Source: an uncultured Oscillospiraceae bacterium (GTDB lineage: Bacteria; Bacillota; Clostridia; Oscillospirales; Acutalibacteraceae). From it: a stretch of 18,077 nucleotides of DNA. Below the pieces are notes generated by a model. The model made no database searches. It had not been told where the DNA came from and worked only from the letters and a program-made list of their open reading frames with translations. The stretch covers positions 1 to 18,077 of the forward strand of contig CABSLJ010000031.1 of the NCBI GenBank assembly GCA_902478455.1, in the 5' to 3' direction. A program made the translations under genes and the position numbers. The stretch's first letter is position 1; every line of letters starts with the position of its first letter. Shown here piece after piece: positions 12,135 to 18,077 of this stretch.

Positions 12135-13025
12135 TCAGTTTTCGTTGAAGCTGATGTCAATATTACCGTTTGTAGTGGAAACGTCCAGCGTCTTCCCACC
12201 GGTGGATTCCTGATTGCCCAGATTGTTCCCGCCGTTTGAGGTGGAGGAACGGATGGTATAATCGGTCTTATTGCCGTCGATGCTCCCATAAATCGCTCCG
12301 TTGGAGGTGGAGAGAATCAGCTCTGACCCATGCAGCTTTTCAAAGGCGATTTCCCCGTTGGAGGTACCCGCTGAGAATTTGCCGCCGGCCGTCGCCGCGG
12401 AGACCCACAGCCTGCCGTTGGAGGTTTGCAGCTGCCCGTCCCCGGCCGTCGTCACCCGTTCGGCGGTGATCGCCCCGTTGGAGGTGAAAGCCTCCAGCGC
12501 GCTGCAGGAGAGGTCGCGGATGGTCACCGCTCCGTTGGAGGTGGAAAGTTTCACCCTGCCCAAAGCCTGGAGGTCCTGCATACTCACGTCTCCGTTGGAA
12601 GAGGAAAGCTCCAGGTCGCAGGCCAAGCCGGCCGGGAGTTCGAGTGTAACCGCCTTGTTCCAGGCGGAAAGGCCGCCGAAAAGCCCGTTTGCAAAATAAT
12701 CGTACCACTGCATGTGATTCTGTTCGGCAATGCGCAGGACGCCGTCCTGTTCGGTGATGGTGTAGGTGACCTTCCGGCTTTCGTAGTAGGTCAGTCTGAT
12801 CTCGTCCGAATCGGTCGGCTTTACTTCCACACGGAAGTTGTGGGTTTCCAGCGCGACGGCGTCTATCCCTTCCGCCTGGACGGCGTAATGTTGTTCGGAA
12901 TAGACCGAGTCCGGGTCCATGCGCTCCAGAGAAAAGCCGTTGGCGATCAGCGGCCCCAGGCAGAGAAGAAGCCCCAGAACGCACAGTCCGGCGGCGACGT
13001 AATACCATATCTTTTCTTTACGCAT
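12135..13025 (-). CDS. DUF4097 membrane-anchored beta-solenoid protein
   Basis: A 296-residue protein. Residues 6-30 (IWYYVAAGLCVLGLLLCLGPLI) are a signal anchor, and the rest should lie outside the membrane. After a segment of about 100 residues come regularly spaced SNG turns: SSSNGDV, STSNGAV, FTSNGAI, QTSNGRL, GTSNGEI, STSNGAI and STTNGNI, each one rung of a beta solenoid. This is the DUF4097/adhesin-like family, often encoded with DUF1700 and PadR genes and linked to envelope stress modules such as Lia/Psp; a direct role is not established. The start ATG overlaps the end of the upstream gene by 8 nt. It is the last gene of the operon. Confidence 0.8.
   Translation of the reverse strand: MRKEKIWYYVAAGLCVLGLLLCLGPLIANGFSLERMDPDSVYSEQHYAVQAEGIDAVALETHNFRVEVKPTDSDEIRLTYYESRKVTYTITEQDGVLRIAEQNHMQWYDYFANGLFGGLSAWNKAVTLELPAGLACDLELSSSNGDVSMQDLQALGRVKLSTSNGAVTIRDLSCSALEAFTSNGAITAERVTTAGDGQLQTSNGRLWVSAATAGGKFSAGTSNGEIAFEKLHGSELILSTSNGAIYGSIDGNKTDYTIRSSTSNGGNNLGNQESTGGKTLDVSTTNGNIDISFNEN
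12166..12605 (-). repeat. Periodic repeats coding SNG solenoid rungs
   Basis: On the plus strand CCGTTTGAG/CCGTTGGAG recurs at 12232, 12298, 12355, 12415, 12475, 12532 and 12592, giving spacings of 66, 57, 60, 60, 57 and 60 bp, i.e. 19-22 residues. These are in-frame protein repeats and not CRISPR: the unit is short and spacers are not unique. Confidence 0.85.
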
Positions 13026-13695
13026 GTGTTTTGCTCCCCTTTCTCCAGCGGATGGATGTCACGCGGCGGAACAGCTGGTTGGTCCAGCGCAGCCACAGCC
13101 TGGCCAGACGCTGCGTTCCCAGGAAGAAAAGCAGGCCGAGACCAGCGCAGAACACGCCCAGACCGATCTGGAAGATCGCCTTGGCGGGCAGGGAAGGAAA
13201 GAGGGGAAGGCTCATCACCACGCCGGCGGGAAGCATAAGCATCAGCGCGATGCCGGCAATGTTGAATGAACCGATGATGATCCATCCCGCCAGATAGAGG
13301 ATCAACGCCGCGATGGCGAGCGTGAGCGCCACGGCGGCGGCCGCGATCAGCAGACTTAACCAGATGGGGCTGCCGAGAATCAGCAGGGTATTGCGCAATC
13401 CGCGGGACATTCCCTCGCGTTCCGGCATGCCCTCGGCGGGAACGCCTTTCTGCGCAGAGGCGGCTTTTTCGGCCGGTTCGTGCTCCCCGGCGCTTTCGGA
13501 CTGACTTTCCGCCAGAATGCGTCCGGCCAGCGCGTCCGGACTGCCGAATCCGCCGAGGACGGCGTCCTCGCTTTCACCGGCCTCCAGCCTGTCCTCTATC
13601 AACTCCCGGTAGAAGTCCAGCACGCGTTCCCGCTCCTCCGGAGCGAGACGCCCCAGCCGTTCGCAAAGGTCGTCCAAAAACTGTTCTTTGTTCAT
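13018..13695 (-). CDS. DUF1700/HAAS-domain membrane protein
   Basis: A 225-residue protein starting at ATG 13695 in an ATGA overlap with padR. The first 55 residues, MNKEQFLDDLCERLGRLAPEER...VLDFYRELIEDRLEAGESEDAVLGGFGSP, are the HAAS/DUF1700 helical domain found in many membrane regulators. A Glu/Ala/Ser linker follows (about 60-105). Four or so membrane segments then run from about 108 to 200 (LSLLIAAAAVALTLAIAALILYLAGWIII, GIALMLMLPAGVVMSLPLF, IFQIGLGVFCAGLGLLFFLG), ending in a basic tail. In known operons it is partnered with PadR and DUF4097 proteins. The function of the family is not firmly known; the pairing suggests that envelope state is sensed or reported. Confidence 0.8.
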   Translation of the reverse strand: MNKEQFLDDLCERLGRLAPEERERVLDFYRELIEDRLEAGESEDAVLGGFGSPDALAGRILAESQSESAGEHEPAEKAASAQKGVPAEGMPEREGMSRGLRNTLLILGSPIWLSLLIAAAAVALTLAIAALILYLAGWIIIGSFNIAGIALMLMLPAGVVMSLPLFPSLPAKAIFQIGLGVFCAGLGLLFFLGTQRLARLWLRWTNQLFRRVTSIRWRKGSKTHA

Positions 13696-14009
13696 TCGGT
13701 ATTCCCCCCGCCTATGATGAATCGGTAAAGCCGCATAACCTCTTCCCATTCCTCGGTAAAGGCGGCGATGCGCCGCCTTCCGGTTTCGGTGATGCGGTAG
13801 TATTTTCTCAGTCTGCCGTTGTGCTCGGAGGAGTAGGTTTCCAGACAGGCGGACGCCTCCAGCCGTTTGAGGATGGGGTAGAGGGTGGATTCGGAGATGT
13901 CCACGCAGGCCGAAAGGTCGCCGATCATCTTGTAGCCGTAGGAGTCCTCCTTGTTTAACATGGCGAGCACGCAGACCTCTAGAAGCCCCTTCTTGATCTG
14001 TATGTCCAA
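13692..14009 (-). CDS. PadR-family transcriptional regulator
   Basis: A 105-residue PadR repressor. The best start is TTG at 14009, giving MDIQIKKGLLEVCVLAML, with GGGAGGTG correctly spaced in front; a GTG at 14024 would sit inside that site. The winged-helix core reads LNKEDSYGYKMIGDLSACVDISESTLYPILKRLEASACLETYS, then GRLRKYYRITETGRRRIAAFTEEWEEV, the signature of PadR_N followed by a short dimerisation helix (subfamily 2). It leads the operon with DUF1700 and DUF4097 genes and probably represses its own promoter, which bears an imperfect 23-bp palindrome. Repressor ligand unknown. Confidence 0.9.
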   Translation of the reverse strand: MDIQIKKGLLEVCVLAMLNKEDSYGYKMIGDLSACVDISESTLYPILKRLEASACLETYSSEHNGRLRKYYRITETGRRRIAAFTEEWEEVMRLYRFIIGGGNTE

Positions 14010-14032
14010 GCAAACACCTCCCACTGCATAAT

Positions 14033-14061
14033 ATCATATATTACATAGTATTATTTGTCAA
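14033..14061 (-). promoter_or_regulatory. Strong sigma-A promoter with likely PadR operator
   Basis: On the minus strand TTGACA (14061-14056), a 17-bp spacer and TATGAT (14038-14033): full consensus -35 and 5 of 6 for the -10. An imperfect 23-bp AT-rich palindrome, AATA-CTATGTAATATATGA-TATT in form, runs through spacer and -10, the usual PadR operator layout. Confidence 0.75.
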
Positions 14062-14090
14062 CCCCCGCTTCTCTTTTTTGTGGGAAAAGC

Positions 14091-14129
14091 CGCCAAAGCG
14101 TCCGCCGGCGGTTCTCCGGGTTTTTGGCG
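14091..14129. other. Inverted repeat in the divergent padR-purL region
   Basis: CGCCAAA (14091-14097) and TTTGGCG (14123-14129) flank a CCGCCGGCGG palindrome (14102-14111). It lies between the two divergent promoters, so it is transcribed by neither. It could be a protein-binding site; purpose unknown. The other bases of this intergenic region show no gene. Confidence 0.3.
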
Positions 14130-14164
14130 CAAACGCGCATCTTGTTTCCAGTGGGTTTTTCCTC

Positions 14165-14193
14165 TTTATTACCGCCCGTCAATGTGTTAAAAT
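14165..14193 (+). promoter_or_regulatory. Extended -10 promoter of purL
   Basis: TG-T-TAAAAT (14185-14193) is an extended -10; TTTATT (14165-14170) at 17 bp is a poor -35 (3 of 6). The leader to the start codon is about 50 nt and shows no purine riboswitch or PurBox repeat that I can see. Confidence 0.5.
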
Positions 14194-14251
14194 GAAAACA
14201 GATATTGTCGAATCAGGGCAAGCCGCTTGCACGGCGGAACGGGAGGTAAAC

Positions 14252-17200
14252 ATGTCAGACGTACGCAGACTTTTTGTGGAAAAAAGGCCGGGCTTTGATA
14301 TCGAGGCCCAGCACATGCTTTCCGATTTACGGGAGAATCTGGGCCTTACGCAGATCACCGGTCTCCGGCTTTTCAACCGGTACGACGTGTCCGGTCTGTC
14401 GGACGAGGAATACGCCCGCGCGCAGGGGACCATCTTTTCCGAGCCCAATGTGGACTGCGTCTTTGAGGAGACGCTGCCTTCTCTTCCGGGCATGCGGGTA
14501 TTCACCATGGAATACCTGCCCGGCCAGTACGACCAGCGGGCCGACTCGGCCGCGCAGTGCGTGCAGCTGCTGACTCAGGGGGAGCGCCCCGAGGTGCGCA
14601 CGGCCCGCGTTGTGGCGCTTTCGGGCGACGTGGCGGACGACGCCTTCCGCAAGGTGCAGAGCTACCTTGTAAACCCCGTGGAATCGCGCGTCGCCTCCAT
14701 GGATAAGCCGGAATCCCTTCTCATGAAGACCGAAATCCCGGCCGACGTCGCCCGTGTAACCGGCTTCATCACCTGGAGCGAGGAGGAACTCAAGGATTAT
14801 TACAGCGGCATGGGCTTTGCCATGACCCTTTCCGACCTCGCCTTCTGCCGCGACTATTTCCGCGACGAAGAGCGCCGCGACCCTTCGGTCACCGAGCTGC
14901 GGGTGATCGACACCTACTGGTCGGACCACTGCCGCCACACCACCTTTTTAACCCGCCTCGGCCGCATCGAGATCGAGCGCAAAAACAAGCTCGGCCAGGC
15001 CATGGAGGCCGCCCTTTCGGCCTATTATGACGCGCGCGCGGAGCTCTACGGAGAAAACACCGAGCGCCCCGTCTCCTTGATGGACATGGCCGTCATCGGC
15101 ATGAAATATCTGCGCAAAAAGGGCCTGATTCCCGACCTCGACGTCAGCGACGAGATCAACGCCTGCTCCATCGAGGTGCCGGTAGAGATCGACGGAAAAA
15201 CCGAGGTCTGGCTGGTTCAGTTCAAGAATGAGACCCACAATCATCCCACCGAGATAGAGCCCTTCGGCGGCGCGGCCACCTGCCTGGGCGGCGCCATCCG
15301 CGACCCGCTTTCGGGCCGGGCCTACGTCTACCAGGCGATGCGCGTCACCGGCTCGGGCGACCCGCGCGTCCCCTTTGAAAAGACCCTTCCGGGCAAGCTG
15401 CCCTCCCGCAAAATCACCACCGGCGCGGCCCACGGCTACAGCTCCTACGGCAACCAGATCGGCCTTGCCACCGGCCAGGTGGTCGAGCTTTACGACCCCG
15501 GCTACGTGGCCAAGCGGATGGAAATCGGCGCGGTCATCGGCGCTTCTCCCAAGGAAAACGTCGTGCGCGGCGTGCCCGCCCCCGGGGATGCCATCGTCCT
15601 CTTGGGCGGCCGCACGGGCCGCGACGGCTGCGGCGGCGCGACCGGCTCCTCCAAGGCCCACACCGAGCAGTCGATTGAAAGCTGCGGCGCGGAGGTGCAG
15701 AAGGGCAACCCGCCCACCGAGCGCAAAATTCAGCGCCTTTTCCGGGACGGCGACGTCGCCCGGCTTATCAAGCGCTGCAACGATTTCGGCGCGGGCGGCG
15801 TGTGCGTCGCCATCGGCGAGCTGGCCGACGGCCTGGAAATCGAACTCGACGAGGTGCTCAAGAAGTACGACGGACTCGACGGCACCGAGCTCGCCATCTC
15901 CGAATCGCAGGAGCGCATGGCGGTGGTGCTCTCTCCCGCCGAAGTCCCCGCCTTCATTGAGGCCGCCCACAGGGAAAACCTGGAGGCCAAGCAGGTGGCG
16001 ACCGTCACCGAAGCCCCTCGCCTGCGGATGCACTGGCGCGGGGATGAGATCGTCAATTTAAGCCGCGCCTTTTTAAATACCAACGGCGTCACCCAGTATG
16101 CCGAGGCCTTCCTGCCCGCCCCCGATCCGGCGGAAAACTACCGCCATCAGACGCCTGCCTGCCTGAAAGAAGGCTCGGTCGCCGACGCATTCAAGAAGAA
16201 CCTCTCCCGCCTGGAGGTCTGCTCCCAGAAGGGCCTTTGCGAACGGTTTGACGCCAGCATCGGCGCGGGCAGCGTGCTCATGCCCTTCGCCGGAACCCAT
16301 CAGCTGACCCCCGAGGAGGCCATGGTGGCCAAGATTCCGGTGCTCGAGGGCGAGACCGATACCGCCACCGCCATGAGCTACGGCTACATCCCCGGCGTCT
16401 CCCGCTGGAGTCCCTTCCACGGCGCGGCCTTCGCCGTGACCGAGTCGCTCTCCAAGCTGCTGGCCGTGGGGGCCGACCCCACCGCCGCCCGGCTGACCTT
16501 CCAGGAATACTTTGAACGCCTGCACGAGGACCCGGCCCGCTGGGGCAAGCCGGCGGCCGCCCTGCTCGGCGCGCTCGACGCGCAATTGAAGCTCGGCATT
16601 CCCTCCATTGGCGGCAAGGACAGCATGTCCGGCTCCTTTGAGGAGCTCGACGTCCCCCCCACCCTGGTAAGCTTCGCCGTCGCCATGACCCGCGCTTCCA
16701 AGACGCTCACCGCCGCCTTCCAGCAGGCGGACTCCACCGTCGTCTTCCTCCCTCTGCCGGAGGACAAAGACACCCAGCTCCCCGATTACGATAAGCTCCG
16801 CGCCCTCTATGAGCGCGTTTACGCCCTGATGCAGATTGGCGACGTGCGCTCCGCCTCGGTCGTGCGCGAGGGCGGCGTGGCCGCCGCCGTCTCCCGCATG
16901 GCCTTCGGCAATCAGATCGGCTTCGCCTTTGCGGAGAACCTCTCCCGCGAACAGCTCTTCGCCCCGCTTTCCGGTTCCCTTGTGCTGGAACTGCGCGGCG
17001 ATACGGCCGCCTTTGAGGAAGTCGATGTCGTCGTCCTCGGCAAGACGATGGAAGCGAAGGAAATCCGCGTAGGCGGCGCTTCGCTGCCGCTTTATGAACT
17101 CGTAAGCGCCTGGGAGCAGCCGCTGGAGAGCGTCTTCCCCACCCGCGCCAAGGGCCCGGAAATCAGCCGAGACGTTCCGCTCTGGACCGAACGCGCGGGC

Positions 17201-18022
17201 AAAGCGCCCGCCGTCAAGGCGGCCAGGCCCCGCGTCTTTATTCCCGCCTTCCCCGGCACCAACTGCGAGGTCGATTCAGCCCGCGCCTTCCAGAAGGCGG
17301 GCGCACAGCCCGAGGTGCTGGTGGTCAAAAACCTCTCCCCCGCCGACATCGAGGAAACGATAGCCGCCATGGAGAAGGCCATCCGGAACGCGCAGATCAT
17401 CATGCTGCCCGGCGGCTTTTCAGGCGGCGACGAGCCCGACGGTTCGGGCAAGTTCATCGCCACCACCTTCCGCAATCCCGTCATCGCCGAGGCGGTAAAC
17501 GACCTGCTCAACCGCCGCGACGGCCTCATGCTCGGCATCTGCAACGGCTTCCAGGCTCTCATCAAGCTGGGGCTTGTCCCCTACGGAGAAATCCGCGCGC
17601 TCGGGGAAAGCGACCCGACGCTCACCTTCAACACCCTCGGCCGCCACGTCTCCCGCATGGTGTACACCCGCGTGACGTCGGTCAAGTCGCCCTGGTTTGC
17701 CGGCGTAAACGCCGGCGATGTCTTCGCGGTACCCGTCTCCCACGGCGAGGGCCGCTTCGTCGCCGATGAGGAGACGCTCCGGCGTCTGGCGGAAAACGGC
17801 CAGATCGCCACCCAGTACGTCACGCCGGAGGGCCTTCCCAGCGCAGACGTCGCCTGGAACCCCAACGGCTCGGTCTGCGCCATCGAGGGCATCACCAGCC
17901 CCGACGGCCGCGTCCTCGGCAAGATGGGCCATTCGGAGCGCAAGGGGAGGAACCTGTACGGCAACGTCCCCGGCGAAAAGGACCAGCGCATCTTTGAATC
18001 GGGCGTGCGGTATTTTAAGTAA
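14252..18022 (+). CDS. purL: Phosphoribosylformylglycinamidine synthase (single-chain)
   Basis: A 1256-residue enzyme of the fourth step of purine synthesis: it turns FGAR, ATP and glutamine into FGAM. Start taken at ATG 14252 behind CGGGAGG; the open frame reaches back to 14078 but through the promoter. Visible motifs: SDHCRHTTF (224-232), KNETHNHPTEIEPFGGAAT (325-343) with ATP/FGAR-binding residues, a second synthase half with GGKDSMSG, and the C-terminal glutaminase starting near residue 990 (RVFIPAFPGTNCE). The glutaminase has GICNGFQ nucleophile Cys1097 and a GHSER ending with His1227 and Glu1229. Domain order is that of the E. coli type, PurL and PurQ in one chain, although the length and sequence style are of the form common in Clostridia. 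No purS, purQ or other pur genes are seen. All catalytic residues are intact. Confidence 0.95.
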   Translation: MSDVRRLFVEKRPGFDIEAQHMLSDLRENLGLTQITGLRLFNRYDVSGLSDEEYARAQGTIFSEPNVDCVFEETLPSLPGMRVFTMEYLPGQYDQRADSAAQCVQLLTQGERPEVRTARVVALSGDVADDAFRKVQSYLVNPVESRVASMDKPESLLMKTEIPADVARVTGFITWSEEELKDYYSGMGFAMTLSDLAFCRDYFRDEERRDPSVTELRVIDTYWSDHCRHTTFLTRLGRIEIERKNKLGQAMEAALSAYYDARAELYGENTERPVSLMDMAVIGMKYLRKKGLIPDLDVSDEINACSIEVPVEIDGKTEVWLVQFKNETHNHPTEIEPFGGAATCLGGAIRDPLSGRAYVYQAMRVTGSGDPRVPFEKTLPGKLPSRKITTGAAHGYSSYGNQIGLATGQVVELYDPGYVAKRMEIGAVIGASPKENVVRGVPAPGDAIVLLGGRTGRDGCGGATGSSKAHTEQSIESCGAEVQKGNPPTERKIQRLFRDGDVARLIKRCNDFGAGGVCVAIGELADGLEIELDEVLKKYDGLDGTELAISESQERMAVVLSPAEVPAFIEAAHRENLEAKQVATVTEAPRLRMHWRGDEIVNLSRAFLNTNGVTQYAEAFLPAPDPAENYRHQTPACLKEGSVADAFKKNLSRLEVCSQKGLCERFDASIGAGSVLMPFAGTHQLTPEEAMVAKIPVLEGETDTATAMSYGYIPGVSRWSPFHGAAFAVTESLSKLLAVGADPTAARLTFQEYFERLHEDPARWGKPAAALLGALDAQLKLGIPSIGGKDSMSGSFEELDVPPTLVSFAVAMTRASKTLTAAFQQADSTVVFLPLPEDKDTQLPDYDKLRALYERVYALMQIGDVRSASVVREGGVAAAVSRMAFGNQIGFAFAENLSREQLFAPLSGSLVLELRGDTAAFEEVDVVVLGKTMEAKEIRVGGASLPLYELVSAWEQPLESVFPTRAKGPEISRDVPLWTERAGKAPAVKAARPRVFIPAFPGTNCEVDSARAFQKAGAQPEVLVVKNLSPADIEETIAAMEKAIRNAQIIMLPGGFSGGDEPDGSGKFIATTFRNPVIAEAVNDLLNRRDGLMLGICNGFQALIKLGLVPYGEIRALGESDPTLTFNTLGRHVSRMVYTRVTSVKSPWFAGVNAGDVFAVPVSHGEGRFVADEETLRRLAENGQIATQYVTPEGLPSADVAWNPNGSVCAIEGITSPDGRVLGKMGHSERKGRNLYGNVPGEKDQRIFESGVRYFK

Positions 18023-18077
18023 GCTGTTCTGACAATTCCATAATCCTGCAAAGGGCGCGCGGCAGAAGATTCTATTC

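Noticed and set aside
12166..12605. CRISPR-like periodicity of CCGTTGGAG
   Set aside because: Repeats are in frame with a solenoid protein, too short, and the intervals are related to each other rather than unique spacers.
14222..14238. GCCG-CTTGCA-CGGC hairpin just before the purL ribosome binding site
   Set aside because: Only four base pairs; too weak to call a regulatory element.
14078..14251. N-terminal extension of purL from ATG 14078
   Set aside because: The segment covers the promoter and has no family resemblance; ATG 14252 has a good ribosome binding site and gives a typical N-terminus.
14948..16033. A 361-codon minus-strand frame inside purL
   Set aside because: Antisense shadow of purL; composition is Gly/Ala/Asp/His-rich with no recognisable domain.
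18023..18077. Search for a terminator after purL
   Set aside because: The 55 bases to the window end show no convincing stem followed by a T-run.

Overview
The window is GC-rich (roughly two thirds G+C by eye), with strong AGGAGG-type ribosome binding sites. It carries a BclA-like collagen gene behind a mother-cell sporulation-type promoter and a large single-chain purL. Together these suggest a spore-forming, high-GC member of the Clostridia, for example Oscillospiraceae/Ruminococcaceae. That placement is inference; no rRNA or other marker is present.

Region 1 (1-10223, + strand) is the right-hand part of a phage-derived morphogenesis operon in PBSX/P2/Mu-like order. In order it holds: a prohead protease/scaffold-like protein (5'-truncated by the window edge), a small decoration-like protein, the HK97-fold-type major capsid protein, a head-tail connector, two head-tail joining proteins, a short tail sheath, a tail tube candidate, a tail assembly chaperone candidate, an 85-residue protein, a LysM baseplate protein, a gpD/XkdQ-type hub, a small gpV/gp45-like spike-base protein, a gp25-like wedge, a baseplate J protein, a gpI/DUF2313 protein and a very small fibre. 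Most genes overlap by 1-14 nt. Three gaps of about 75-100 nt flank the tube gene and precede the fibre, and each can fold into a hairpin. A Rho-independent terminator follows the fibre directly.

The most striking point of region 1 is an absence. Between the chaperone and the LysM protein, where the tape measure gene (normally hundreds of codons or more) is expected, there is only an 85-codon gene. No holin, endolysin, fibre chaperone or integrase lies between the fibre and the host genes. The operon therefore encodes capsid, sheath and baseplate but, within this window, no recognisable tape measure. It could be a domesticated particle with an extremely short or unmeasured tail, or the tape measure may be encoded elsewhere.

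Region 2 (10224-11270) is a monocistronic spore-surface-type collagen-like gene. It has a sigma-K/sigma-E-like promoter, a hairpin at the predicted 5' end of the mRNA and a 20-bp-stem terminator.

Region 3 (11274-14061, - strand) has two regulatory units. The first is a MerR/TipA-like regulator with a 19-bp-spacer promoter containing dyads. The second is a padR - DUF1700/HAAS membrane protein - DUF4097 beta-solenoid operon, behind a strong consensus promoter overlapped by a likely PadR operator and ended by its own terminator.

Region 4 (14062-18077, + strand) is divergent purL, the complete FGAM synthase with its C-terminal glutaminase domain, preceded by an extended -10 promoter. No intergenic stretch exceeds 300 bases. 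I see no tRNA, rRNA, CRISPR array or insertion sequence.
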